Below are positions 53,054-62,086 of a DNA stretch of 64,000 bases, one piece after another. Position 1 is the first letter of the stretch. Each line of letters starts with the position of its first letter. The translations under genes and the position numbers were made by a program. Location of the stretch: contig NZ_CP019402.1 of NCBI RefSeq assembly GCF_002024505.1, forward strand, positions 2,728,001-2,792,000, written 5' to 3'. The notes beneath the pieces are model-generated. The model did not search any database, was not told where the DNA came from, and worked only from the letters and a program-made list of their open reading frames with translations. This stretch comes from Plantibacter flavus. GTDB taxonomy: Bacteria; Actinomycetota; Actinomycetes; Actinomycetales; Microbacteriaceae.

Positions 53054-53899
53054 GTGTACACGATCGTCATCCCCTGCCGTGACGGGGCAGCGACACTGAA
53101 CGCGCAGCTGAACGCCCTCTTGAAGCAGGATGCCTCGATCGACCTCGAGGTGCTCGTCGCGGACAACGGCTCCACCGACGGGACCGCCGACCTCATCCGT
53201 TCCGTCGCCCGCAACGACGACCGTGTGCGTCTCATCGACGCCTCCGCGCGGACCGGCATCAACCACGCTCGAAACCGAGGGGTCGAAGCAGGACGGGGTG
53301 ACCGGATCCTGCTGTGCGACGCCGACGACATCGTCCACGAGGGCTGGCTGGCAGCACACCATGCCGCGTTCGAAGCCGGCGCCGAGTGCGTCGGTGGCGG
53401 GCTGGATCGCACCCTGCCAGACGGCACCGTCATCATGCGGCAGCGAGAGCTCCTGTTCGTCGGCTGGGATCTCGCGAGCCCGTTCGGTGCGAACTGCGGG
53501 TTCACGAGGGAGGTGTACGAACGTATCGGCGGGTTCGACGAGACGTTCCGCGACGGCGGTGACGACACGGACTTCTTCTGGCGAGCCGCGCTCACCGGAG
53601 CCACGACGGTACTCGTGCCCGACGCTGTCGTGACGTACGCACTCCGCGCCGATCTCCGACAGGTGATACGGCAGCACATCAACTACGGCCGCGGGGTCAC
53701 CCATCTGTATGTCCGGCACCGCTCGTCGGGGATGCCGCGATCATCGCCGGTCCGTGCGGTCCTCTCGGTCACGGCGTGCCTGTTGATCATCGTCACGAGC
53801 GGTCACCGGTCGCTCCGCAGACGGTTCGCCGTCGAACGGTTGGCTGGCAGGATCGGACGCCTCCGGGAGAGCGTGCGCCGAGGCACGTGCTATCTGTGA
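53054..53899 (+). CDS. Glycosyltransferase family 2 protein
   Basis: A 281-residue GT-A enzyme: MYTIVIPCRDGAATLNAQLNAL, VLVADNGSTDGTADLI, the DxD region ILLCDADDIVHEGW near residue 95, and the acidic GGFDETFRDGGDDTDFFWRA acceptor motif near 160-180. The C-terminus has one hydrophobic stretch (VLSVTACLLIIV) that may anchor it. It starts at GTG 53054 after the acyltransferase (42-base gap) and is followed eight bases later by the flippase gene. Confidence 0.87.
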   Translation: MYTIVIPCRDGAATLNAQLNALLKQDASIDLEVLVADNGSTDGTADLIRSVARNDDRVRLIDASARTGINHARNRGVEAGRGDRILLCDADDIVHEGWLAAHHAAFEAGAECVGGGLDRTLPDGTVIMRQRELLFVGWDLASPFGANCGFTREVYERIGGFDETFRDGGDDTDFFWRAALTGATTVLVPDAVVTYALRADLRQVIRQHINYGRGVTHLYVRHRSSGMPRSSPVRAVLSVTACLLIIVTSGHRSLRRRFAVERLAGRIGRLRESVRRGTCYL

Positions 53900-53906
53900 A
53901 CGGCCG

Positions 53907-55187
53907 ATGATCCATCTCGCCTGGGCGATCCTCGAGCGGATCCTGCCCCGGGTGGCGTCGGCGCTCATCATGCTCGTCCTCGCGGCCCGGCTCACGCCGT
54001 CCCTCGTCGGCATGTACGCGTGGATGGTCCTCGCCCTCACGCTCGTCCAGACCGTCGGCGACACGGCCGCCCGGCAGACCACCGTCGTCCACGGAGACAC
54101 CGAGGCCGGGGAACGGTTCGTCCGCCGGTTCCGGGTCTTGTCCGCGCTGATCGGAGGCGCCGCGCTCGCCGTGACCGTCGGAGCCCTGGTCCTGACGCAT
54201 CATGCGGAGGACCGATGGCAGGCGATCGCCCTCGCGCCGTTCGTCCTCGTCCCGGCGGCTTCGGCCGGGGGAATCGACGCCCTGGTCCGGCTGCAGCGAG
54301 CCGGGAGATGGAAGGAGATCGCATCGCATCAGGCATGGTCGTCGACGGGCTCCCTGCTCTGCAGCGTGCCGACCCTCCTGGCGACGGGATCGCTCCTCGC
54401 CAGCGCCCTGCAGGCGATGCTCGCGGAGGCGGGGTTCGCCCTGCTCAACCGGCGACGCGCAGCGCGACTCCCCCGCGCGTCCGCCGCCGACGCGCATTCC
54501 CGCGAACCGACCGTGAACGTCCTGGGCGACTACCTCCACACGGCACTGTTCTCGCTGCTCGGCTGGGGACAGGGACAGACCGACCGCCTCTCGATCGGGG
54601 CTCTCGCCGGCGGGGCACGTCTGGGCCAGTACGCGTTCGCCATGTCGCTGTCGCGGAGCATCGGCGACGCGGCGGCGCTGGCTGCGATCAACGTCCTCCG
54701 GCCGGTCCTCGCCGAAGCGGCACGTGACGGCCGAGGGTCCGAGATCGTCGCGCTCACGGAGGCTTCGCTTCGACGATCCCTGGTCCTGGCGGTCGTGGCC
54801 GCCATGGCGACGAGCATCGGGGCTGAGCTGGTCCTGGGCCCCTTCCTCGCAGACGACTGGGACCCCGCCCTGGCACTCGTCCCAGTCCTCACGCTGTCGG
54901 TCGCCCCCTCGGTCGTCGCCTGGTCGGTCACGGCAGTCCTCCAGGCCGAGAGCCGGATGCGCTGGGCGAGTCCGATCAAGGCGGTCGGTGTGCTGCTGTC
55001 CCTCCCGGTCGGCGTCGTCGCCCTCCACGACCTGCAGCTCGCAGCCTGGCTCGTGAACGCCCGGGAACTCGTCGTGATGGCACTGCTCCTCCTCGCCGCG
55101 CGTCATCGGGCGCCGTGGCGGGGCGGCCTCCTCGCGCTCGGCGTGGTCGTGGCCGGCGCGGCCGTATCGCAGGTGACCCGAGGCTAG
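53907..55187 (+). CDS. Wzx-type oligosaccharide flippase
   Basis: A 426-residue protein with about twelve membrane segments and no large soluble domain. It has the plan of the polysaccharide transporter (MATE/Wzx) superfamily: an N-terminal amphipathic start (HLAWAILERILPRVASALIM), RQTTVVHGD after segment two, and a central GWGQGQTDRLSIGALAG. It would flip the lipid-linked repeat unit to the outer face. It lies seven bases after the GT2 gene. Its stop overlaps the convergent GT2 gene by four bases. Confidence 0.77.
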   Translation: MIHLAWAILERILPRVASALIMLVLAARLTPSLVGMYAWMVLALTLVQTVGDTAARQTTVVHGDTEAGERFVRRFRVLSALIGGAALAVTVGALVLTHHAEDRWQAIALAPFVLVPAASAGGIDALVRLQRAGRWKEIASHQAWSSTGSLLCSVPTLLATGSLLASALQAMLAEAGFALLNRRRAARLPRASAADAHSREPTVNVLGDYLHTALFSLLGWGQGQTDRLSIGALAGGARLGQYAFAMSLSRSIGDAAALAAINVLRPVLAEAARDGRGSEIVALTEASLRRSLVLAVVAAMATSIGAELVLGPFLADDWDPALALVPVLTLSVAPSVVAWSVTAVLQAESRMRWASPIKAVGVLLSLPVGVVALHDLQLAAWLVNARELVVMALLLLAARHRAPWRGGLLALGVVVAGAAVSQVTRG

Positions 55188-56173
55188 GCCGGCTGCAGCA
55201 GATCCCGCACGATGTCGAGAGCCCCCTGGCTCGCATACCGCTGGTACTCGCCGCGTCGGGCACGGAGCAGGACGGGGATGATCCGCCGCCACCGGGCCGG
55301 AGGGAGATCGGCCCGGAACCGCTCGAAGGCCGCTTTGGCGACGACGGCCGAAGGATCGGCGAGCGGCGCGTGGGCACGAGGCTCATCGAGCCACGACGCG
55401 AGCCCTGCGACGCGGTCGGCGATGTCCCGATTGCGCTGACGCCCCGGCTGCATCAGCCTCGAGATCTTGTACGCCAGCGTCGGCTCGACGATCCCGATCT
55501 GGTTCGCGCCGTGCTGCCGGTAGTCGACGAGCGGTTCGTCCAACAGCTCGATGGGTCCGCGCGATGCGGCGACGATCGCCAACCACTCGTCGTGGACCCA
55601 TGGAGCCGGGAACGGCACGGCCGCGTCGAAGACCTCTCGTCGGAGCATCGCGGTCGCACCGGTGACCAGATTGCGCCGCAACAGCACGCCGAACGCGTCA
55701 CCAGCCCGGATCCCGTCGCGTTCGTGCGGGCCGATCGACAGCGACGCGAAGAGCGTGGTGCCGAGGGACGCCCCATCGGCTCCGACGAGACGGGCGTCGG
55801 AGCACACCATCTGGAGCTCCGGACGCGCGTCGAAGGCGGCCAGGGCACGCTCGAGACGGTCGGGCCGCCACACGTCGTCCTGATCGGATAGGACGACCAG
55901 GTCCCCGTCGGTGGCACGGATCGCGCTCTCGAAGTTGCGTGTCACACCGAGCGCGGTCGGATTCCGCAGGAAGCGCACCGGGACCGACGACGCCCCGGCG
56001 AAGCGCTCGACGATGGCCGACGTCCCGTCGGTGGACCCGTCGTCGCTGATCACGATCTCGCCGGGCAGTACGGTCTGCCGGTCGATGCTCGCCAGCTGCT
56101 CGGCGAGGAACGCCTCACCGTTGTAGGTGCAGAGGGCGACGGAGACGCGTGCGTCGACTGGTGCTGCTGGCAT
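55184..56173 (-). CDS. Glycosyltransferase family 2 protein (rhamnosyltransferase-like)
   Basis: A 329-residue GT-A enzyme with VSVALCTYNGEAFLAEQLASI, EIVISDDGSTDGTSAI and the DxD region LVVLSDQDDVWRPDRLERAL, the form common in bacterial rhamnosyltransferase-type GT2 proteins. FPAPWVHDEWLAIVAAS is also present. GAGGAG seven bases before the ATG at 56173 sets the start; the longer open frame upstream is not supported. It is divergent from the next GT4 gene. The donor is not certain. Confidence 0.89.
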   Translation of the reverse strand: MPAAPVDARVSVALCTYNGEAFLAEQLASIDRQTVLPGEIVISDDGSTDGTSAIVERFAGASSVPVRFLRNPTALGVTRNFESAIRATDGDLVVLSDQDDVWRPDRLERALAAFDARPELQMVCSDARLVGADGASLGTTLFASLSIGPHERDGIRAGDAFGVLLRRNLVTGATAMLRREVFDAAVPFPAPWVHDEWLAIVAASRGPIELLDEPLVDYRQHGANQIGIVEPTLAYKISRLMQPGRQRNRDIADRVAGLASWLDEPRAHAPLADPSAVVAKAAFERFRADLPPARWRRIIPVLLRARRGEYQRYASQGALDIVRDLLQPA

Positions 56174-56245
56174 TGACCGCTCCTCACCGCTCGCCGGACC
56201 GCCCACCAGCCTATCCCCACCGTCCCGCTGGTATCCTCGGGCCTT

Positions 56246-57340
56246 ATGCCCCGCGTAGCCGTCGACCTCCTCTCCTACACCGGGACGAAGGGCGGCATGG
56301 AGACCTACGCCCGCGAGCTCTATCGGGAGATCGGCCGGCAGGGCAGCGAGTTCGAGTTCGTGGGGCTCGCCAGCCGAGAGGGCTACCGGCTCGACCGCTC
56401 CTGGTTCCCCGGCGAGATGGTGGACACGGGGATCAGCGGCGAGAACCGGTTCAGCTGGGCCTACGGCGAGCTGTTCCAGGTGGCCCGCCAGGCGAAGCGA
56501 CACGGAGCGGACCTCATCCACTCCCCCGCCACGCTCGGGCCGGCGCGCTCGTCGATGCCGTCGGTCGTCACCATGCACGACATGCTGTACTGGAGCAATC
56601 CGGAGCTCATGACGACGCCGCTGTACACCGCTCCCGTGAAGCTCATGGAGCGCCTCACCTCCAGGAACGCCACCAGGGTCCTCACCATCAGCGAGGTCTC
56701 ACGCGCCGAGATCGAGAAGTACCTGCACGTCCCGCGGGCCAGGATCGACCTCGTGCCCCTGGCCGGCACCATGCCGACGATCGACGGCGACCGCGAACCG
56801 GATCAGGAGCGCCCGTTCGTGCTCGCGACCGGGAACCGCCGCCCGCACAAGAACTGGGCGAGCCTCATCCGCGCCCTGCCGTTGCTGGCCGAGCACGAAC
56901 GCCCGCGGCTCGTGATCACCGGCAGCCACGGAGAGGATCCCCTGCAGGCGGTCGTCGAGGAGACCGGCATGCAGGACTGGGTCGAACTCAAAGGTTGGCT
57001 CACGAGCGAGGAACTGGGTGAGCTCTACCGACGAGCGACCATCATGGCGATGCCCTCGTTCGTCGACGGTTTCAGCCTCCCGGCACTCGAATCCATGATG
57101 GTCGGCCTCCCCGTCATGATGAGCGACATCCCCGTCTACCACGAGGTGTGCGGCGACGCGGCCCTGTACCTGGACCCCACGTCACTCGACAGCATCGCGG
57201 CGGTCATGCGCACCGCCGTGACCCGGCCCGATGAGATGCGACGACTGGCCACGGCCGGTCTCGAACAGGCGGAGCGGTTCTCCTGGGAGCGCACGGCGAC
57301 CCAGACGCTCGAGACCTTCCGACGGGCCCTGACGGTCTAG
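56246..57340 (+). CDS. Glycosyltransferase family 4 protein (mannosyltransferase-like)
   Basis: A 364-residue GT-B enzyme: GTKGGMETYARELYREIGRQ at the N-terminus, VVTMHDMLYWSNPELM in the first domain, and LATGNRRPHKNWASLIRALPLL with MPSFVDGFSLPALESMMVGLPVMMSDIPVYHEV in the second. These fit the WbaZ/MtfB-like group often acting with GDP-mannose, so it could use a GDP sugar made by the genes at the right end. TATCCT lies eight bases before the ATG. A long hairpin follows it. Confidence 0.9.
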   Translation: MPRVAVDLLSYTGTKGGMETYARELYREIGRQGSEFEFVGLASREGYRLDRSWFPGEMVDTGISGENRFSWAYGELFQVARQAKRHGADLIHSPATLGPARSSMPSVVTMHDMLYWSNPELMTTPLYTAPVKLMERLTSRNATRVLTISEVSRAEIEKYLHVPRARIDLVPLAGTMPTIDGDREPDQERPFVLATGNRRPHKNWASLIRALPLLAEHERPRLVITGSHGEDPLQAVVEETGMQDWVELKGWLTSEELGELYRRATIMAMPSFVDGFSLPALESMMVGLPVMMSDIPVYHEVCGDAALYLDPTSLDSIAAVMRTAVTRPDEMRRLATAGLEQAERFSWERTATQTLETFRRALTV

Positions 57341-57376
57341 CGTCGAGCCGTCTCCCGGGGCCGGGAGCCGACCGTG

Positions 57377-57419
57377 GTCCATTGACCCACTCGACGGTCG
57401 GTCGAGCGGGTCAATGGAC
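57377..57419. terminator. 19-bp hairpin between GT4 and GH65 genes
   Basis: Arms 57377-57395 and 57401-57419 pair over 19 bases with a single mismatch around a five-base loop. It lies between two convergent genes and marks the right border of the glycosyltransferase block. Confidence 0.77.
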
Positions 57420-57431
57420 GACGGGAGTCGC

Positions 57432-59951
57432 CTACTCCGACTGCGGCTGGATGACCGGGATCGACTCGGTGTCGGCCGGGCCGAGGGCGATCGTCGGCAT
57501 CGACACCGTGATAAGCGAGCCGTCGGCACGGCGGCTGCCCTCGATGTCGCTCGCGCTCGGCTCGCCGACGAGGTGCGGACCCTGGTTGTCGAGCGGAACG
57601 GTGACCGTCGTCCCGGCCTCGACGAGCACGTTGCCCCCGCCGACGACGAACGAGGCGGAATCGCCCTCCTCGACGGTGAACCGCATCTCGGTGCGCCGGA
57701 CGGAGATACGCACCCGCGTGCCCTTGACCGTGAGTCGGAAGGTGATGCCCTGCCAGTCGACCGGCAGGCGCGGCGAGAAGGAGATCACGCCGCCGTGGTC
57801 GCGCATGCCCGCGAAGCCGAGCACGAGGGCGCTCCACACGCCGCCGGTGGAGGCGACGTGCACACCGTCCGGGGTGTTGCGGTGCAGGTTCGCGAGGTCG
57901 ACGAACAGCGCCGACCAGAAGTACTTGAGCGCGAGCCGCTGGTACCCGACCTCGGCGGCGATGATCGACTGCACGACCGCCGACAGGGTCGAGTCGCCAG
58001 TCGTCAGCGGGTCGTAGTAGTCGAAGTCGGCGAGCTTCTCCTCGTCGGTGAAGTGGTCGCCCTGGAGGAGCAGCGCCAGCACGACGTCCGCCTGCTTGAG
58101 CACCTGGAACCGGTAGATGACGAGCGGGTGGAAGTGCAGGAGCAGCGGGAGGTGCTCAGGAGGGGTGTGATCGAGGTCCCACAGCTCCTTCTCGAGGAAC
58201 TGGGCGTCCTGCGGGTGGATGCCGAGCCGCTTGTCGAAGGGGATGTGCATGTGCTCGGCGGCGCGCTGCCACTCGCGGACCTCGGCGTCGTCGAGCGACA
58301 GCCGCGTGACCAACCGCTCGAAGGAGGCCGGGTCGTCCTCGCGGAGGCGCTCCACGGCCTCGACGGCCGACAGCAGGTTCGCCCGTGCCATGACGTTCGT
58401 GTAGAGGTTGTCGTTCACGACGGTCGTGTACTCGTCGGGTCCCGTGACCCCGTAGATGTGGAACGAGTCCTTGCCGTTCGCGCGCCAGAAGCCCAGGTCG
58501 GCCCACATGCGCGCCGTCTCGACGAAGATGTCGACGGCTCCGCGGGCGAGGAAGTCCTCGTCCCCCGTCGCCGCGACGTACTGCCGCAGCGCGTAGGAGA
58601 TGTCGGCGTCGATGTGGTACTGCGCCGTGCCGGCCGCGTAGTACGCCGACGACTCGAGCCCGTTGATCGTGCGCCACGGGAACAGGGCACCGTGCTGGTT
58701 GAGCTCGGTCGCGCGGGAGCGGGCGGCGTCGAGCATGTTCTGGCGGAACCGGAGGGCGTTCCGTGCGACGAGCGGCGCCGTGTAACTGAGGAACGGGAGG
58801 ACGTAGACCTCGGTGTCCCAGAAGTAGTGGCCACCGTACCCGGACCCGGACACACCCTTCGCCGCGACACCGCCGCCGTCCGTGCGTGCGGACGCCTGCG
58901 CCAGCTGGAAGAGGTTCCAGCGCGTCGCCTGCTGGATGGCCGGCTGTCCGTGGACCTCGACGTCGGAGCGCGCCCAGAAGTCCTCCAGCCACAGCTCCTG
59001 GTTGCGGATCGCGGATTCGATGCCGTTCTCGGCGGAACGGTCGAGCGTGCGGGCGCAGCGGTCGGCGAGTTCCTTCGGCGGGACGGCGTTCGAGGTGTGG
59101 TAGCTGATGATCTTGGTGAGCTTCGTGGGCACGCCCGCGCGACCGCGGATCGTGTACACGTGCTTCGCGAGGTCGGACTCGATGTGCGTCGAGACCTCGT
59201 ACTCGTTCTCGGTCTCGATCGTGTGATCGGCGCCGGCGACGATCGTCATGCCGGAGTTCGTCGTCTGGTACCCGAGCATCGCTCGTGGACCGTCGATGAG
59301 CTTGTAGCGAGGCTGCAGCACCCGCTCGGTGAGGGACTCCGCCTTGCGCGGGTCGCCCATCCCCGGCTCGGGTGCGTTCGTCAGGTAGTCGTCCTGACGG
59401 TCCTGGCGGTTGATGATCTGACTGGAGAGCACGAGCGACGCATCCGCGTCGAGCAACGTGACCTCGTAGTCGAGGACCGCGAGGTGGCGGTCGGTGAAGG
59501 ACACCATGCGACGGGAACGGATGTGGACCCGCTTCCCGGAGGGCGTCCGCCATTCGAGTTCGCGGCTGAGGACACCGGTCTTGAAGTCGAGCCGACGCTC
59601 GAAGCTCAGCAGGTCGGCGTCGTTGAGGATCAGCGGCTCGTCGTCGACGTAGAGGCGGACGACCTTCGTGTCGGGCGCGTTGACGATCGTCTGACCGACG
59701 CGGGCGAAGCCGAACGCCTCCTCGGCGTGACGGATCGGCCAGGTCTCGTGGAACCCGTTGATGAACGTCCCGTGGACGTGGCCGTCGCGGCCCTCCTCGA
59801 CGTTGCCGCGGAAACCGAGGTAGCCGTTGCCGAGCGCGAACAGGGTCTCGGTCGTTCCCTCGTCGTCCGCGTCGACGTGTGTCTCGACGAGCGCCCAGTC
59901 GTCGAGTGGGAACCGGTGACGGTCGAGCGGGTCGCTGGTGATGTGGTTCAT
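57432..59951 (-). CDS. Glycoside hydrolase family 65 disaccharide phosphorylase
   Basis: An 839-residue enzyme of the GH65 family, whose phosphorylases split alpha-glucosides such as trehalose, maltose or kojibiose with phosphate to give beta-glucose-1-phosphate. N-terminal beta-sandwich (ETLFALGNGYLGFRGNVEEG), (alpha/alpha)6 barrel with GGHYFWDTEVYVLPF, and the general-acid Glu in GPDEYTTVVNDNLYTNV near residue 505. The C-terminal beta-sheet domain is also present. The start overlaps the end of the upstream beta-phosphoglucomutase gene (ATGA). The pairing supports phosphorolysis, with trehalose the likeliest substrate by analogy. Confidence 0.91.
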   Translation of the reverse strand: MNHITSDPLDRHRFPLDDWALVETHVDADDEGTTETLFALGNGYLGFRGNVEEGRDGHVHGTFINGFHETWPIRHAEEAFGFARVGQTIVNAPDTKVVRLYVDDEPLILNDADLLSFERRLDFKTGVLSRELEWRTPSGKRVHIRSRRMVSFTDRHLAVLDYEVTLLDADASLVLSSQIINRQDRQDDYLTNAPEPGMGDPRKAESLTERVLQPRYKLIDGPRAMLGYQTTNSGMTIVAGADHTIETENEYEVSTHIESDLAKHVYTIRGRAGVPTKLTKIISYHTSNAVPPKELADRCARTLDRSAENGIESAIRNQELWLEDFWARSDVEVHGQPAIQQATRWNLFQLAQASARTDGGGVAAKGVSGSGYGGHYFWDTEVYVLPFLSYTAPLVARNALRFRQNMLDAARSRATELNQHGALFPWRTINGLESSAYYAAGTAQYHIDADISYALRQYVAATGDEDFLARGAVDIFVETARMWADLGFWRANGKDSFHIYGVTGPDEYTTVVNDNLYTNVMARANLLSAVEAVERLREDDPASFERLVTRLSLDDAEVREWQRAAEHMHIPFDKRLGIHPQDAQFLEKELWDLDHTPPEHLPLLLHFHPLVIYRFQVLKQADVVLALLLQGDHFTDEEKLADFDYYDPLTTGDSTLSAVVQSIIAAEVGYQRLALKYFWSALFVDLANLHRNTPDGVHVASTGGVWSALVLGFAGMRDHGGVISFSPRLPVDWQGITFRLTVKGTRVRISVRRTEMRFTVEEGDSASFVVGGGNVLVEAGTTVTVPLDNQGPHLVGEPSASDIEGSRRADGSLITVSMPTIALGPADTESIPVIQPQSE

Positions 59952-60811
59952 GCCTGGTCCTCGGAGGAGTCGTGGGGTGCCGTGGGGGTCTGTGGGTCGG
60001 CCGGCGCGTCCGGCCCGGCTGTTCGCGAGGCCGACCGCAGTGGGTCGACGAGGTCGGCGAGGTCATCGACCACGATGTCCGCGCCGGCATCGATGAGCGC
60101 CTGGTGTCCGATACCGCGGTCGACGCCGAGCACGAGACCGAAGTCGCCGCGGCGGCCGGCCTCGACCCCGGAATGCGCGTCCTCGACGACGACGCACTCC
60201 GACGGAGCGTAGCCGAGCAGACGACCGGCCTCGACGTAGGTGTCCGGCGCGGGCTTGCCGGCGATCCCCTCGCGCGCCGCGACGACGCCGTCCATCACGA
60301 CGGGGAACCGCTCACGGAGCCCTGCCGCTCGGAGGACGACCTCGGCGTTCTTGGAACTCGACACCACGGCGACCTGGAGACCCTCCTGCTCGACCGCGTC
60401 GAGGAACGACAGGGAGCCGGGATAGGCCGCGATGCCGTCCTCCTCGAGCACCGCGGTGAAAACCGAGTTCTTCCGGTTGCCGAGGCCGCACACGGTCTCG
60501 AGCTCGGGGGCGTCGGTCGGTGAACCCTCGGGGAGCGTGATACCGCGCGACGCGAGCATCGCCCGGACCCCGTCGTACCGCGGTTTGCCGTCGATGTACC
60601 GGAAGTAGTCGGTGTCGGTGTACGGCTTGGTGATCCCGCGGGCGACGAGCTCGTCCGTGAAGAGCTTCGCCCACGCGTGCATGTGGATCTCGGCGGTCGG
60701 GGTGATGACGCCGTCGAGGTCGAACAGCACCGCCTTGCATCCGAGGAGGCGCGAGGCCGCCTCGGGGGGGCTCAGGACGTCGTTCGATGGCGCGTTGATC
60801 GGCTGGTTCAC
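59948..60811 (-). CDS. pgmB: Beta-phosphoglucomutase family HAD phosphatase/mutase
   Basis: A 287-residue HAD enzyme converting beta-glucose-1-phosphate to glucose-6-phosphate. The nucleophile motif is FDLDGVITPTAEIHMHAW, with the two aspartates of a mutase. The cap carries YFRYIDGKPRYDGVRAML, motif II is AVVSSSKNAE, motif III Lys is in GIAGKPAPDTY, and motif IV is CVVVEDAHSGVEAG. It is about 50 residues longer than the Lactococcus enzyme owing to a longer cap and a disordered tail. It is coupled to the GH65 gene downstream. Confidence 0.89.
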   Translation of the reverse strand: MNQPINAPSNDVLSPPEAASRLLGCKAVLFDLDGVITPTAEIHMHAWAKLFTDELVARGITKPYTDTDYFRYIDGKPRYDGVRAMLASRGITLPEGSPTDAPELETVCGLGNRKNSVFTAVLEEDGIAAYPGSLSFLDAVEQEGLQVAVVSSSKNAEVVLRAAGLRERFPVVMDGVVAAREGIAGKPAPDTYVEAGRLLGYAPSECVVVEDAHSGVEAGRRGDFGLVLGVDRGIGHQALIDAGADIVVDDLADLVDPLRSASRTAGPDAPADPQTPTAPHDSSEDQA

Positions 60812-60898
60812 GGTGCACGGTCCTCGTCGGTCGGGGGAAGAGGTGGACAGTGGGACGGAAGCTGCTGCGGACCGGTGGGGCGACCGCGCAGACCCAGC

Positions 60899-62086
60899 CT
60901 AGGAGAGTTTGGCCACCACGTCGTACACGCGGTCGATCCCGGCGTGGACCGGGAAGTGGTGGTTGCCCACGAAGAGCCCGTCCTCGTGGATCTTGTCGGC
61001 GGCGGGGAGCTCGGCCGGGACCCTCGCGTCGAGGTACTTCATGACCGGGTTCTTCGTGAAGTTGCCGGCGACGATGGGCCGTGACTCGATCCCCTCGGCC
61101 GCGAACGCCCGCACGACCTCCTTGCGGCGACCGGCGAGCGCGCCCTCGAGCACGAGCGAGAATCCGAACCAGCTGCTCTCGCCCTGCTCGCGCTGGATGC
61201 GCACGGAGTCGAGGTCGGCGAAGCGTTCCGTCCAGTACACGGCGTTCTCCCGACGACCGGCGATGAGCTGTGGGACCTTCTGGATCTGCTCGATGCCGAT
61301 CGCGCCGGACATCTCGAGCGGACGGACGTTGTAGCCGGGCAGGACGAAGCGGAAGAGGTCGTCCCACTCGTCGCCCGACTTGTCGTGCACGGCGTTCTGC
61401 TCGGGGAGTCCACGCGTCCAGCCGTGGGCTCGCAGCGAGATGAGCATCTGCGCCGTGGCCTCGTCGTCCGTCAGGATCATCCCACCCTCCATCGTCGAGA
61501 TGTGGTGGGAGAAGAAGGCGCTGAACGTGCCCATCGCGCCGACCGTGCCGGCGAACCGGCCGTCGTCCTTCGCGCCGAGGGACTCGCAGTTGTCCTCCAA
61601 CAGGAGGAGGCCGTGACGTTCGGCGAGCGCCGTGAGCGCCGCGAAGTCGTTCGGGTTCCCGAGGAGGTTGACGGCGAAGATCGCCTTGGTGCGCGGGGTG
61701 ATCGCCGCCTCGGCGAGCGCCAGGTCCAGGTTGAGGGTGTCGACGTCGATGTCGACGAAGCTCGGGATGAGGCCGTACTGCTGGAGCGGATAGTAGGTGG
61801 TTGCCCAGGACACGGCGGGCACCAGCACCTCGTCGCCCGCCTGCAGGTCGACCCGGTCGTCGAGCACGGCAGCGGCGATCGCGAGGAGGTTCGCGCTCGA
61901 CCCGGAGTTGACCATGACGCCGAACCCGGCGCCGAACGCACTGGCGAAATCGCGCTCGAACTGCGCCACGAGCGGACCCATGGTGAAGCGGCCGCTGTCG
62001 ACGACGCGCTGGATGGCGGCGTATTCCGCGGCATCCCAGGAGGAGGTCGCGAGGGGGAAACCGGAGTCGAAGATGTCGTCGGTCAT
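60899..62086 (-). CDS. DegT/DnrJ-fold PLP enzyme with His in place of Lys; ColD-like 3-dehydratase
   Basis: A 395-residue fold-I PLP protein. The phosphate-cup NSGSSANLLAI (60-70) and LLLEDNCESLG (161-171) are normal. The lysine that would form the internal aldimine is replaced: FFSHHISTMEGG puts His194 (followed by His195) there. That change marks the sugar 3-dehydratases ColD (GDP-4-keto-6-deoxymannose) and E1/RfbH (CDP sugars). Only one cysteine (Cys167) is present, so the iron-sulfur site of E1 enzymes is missing, which favours ColD. It overlaps the Fcl-like gene (ATGA) and is next to gmd, whose product is the ColD substrate. Substrate inferred. Confidence 0.78.
   Translation of the reverse strand: MTDDIFDSGFPLATSSWDAAEYAAIQRVVDSGRFTMGPLVAQFERDFASAFGAGFGVMVNSGSSANLLAIAAAVLDDRVDLQAGDEVLVPAVSWATTYYPLQQYGLIPSFVDIDVDTLNLDLALAEAAITPRTKAIFAVNLLGNPNDFAALTALAERHGLLLLEDNCESLGAKDDGRFAGTVGAMGTFSAFFSHHISTMEGGMILTDDEATAQMLISLRAHGWTRGLPEQNAVHDKSGDEWDDLFRFVLPGYNVRPLEMSGAIGIEQIQKVPQLIAGRRENAVYWTERFADLDSVRIQREQGESSWFGFSLVLEGALAGRRKEVVRAFAAEGIESRPIVAGNFTKNPVMKYLDARVPAELPAADKIHEDGLFVGNHHFPVHAGIDRVYDVVAKLS

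Noticed and set aside
57414..60212. Long plus-strand frame opposite the GH65 gene
   Set aside because: It mirrors the GH65 and beta-phosphoglucomutase coding strand and has no recognisable domain.
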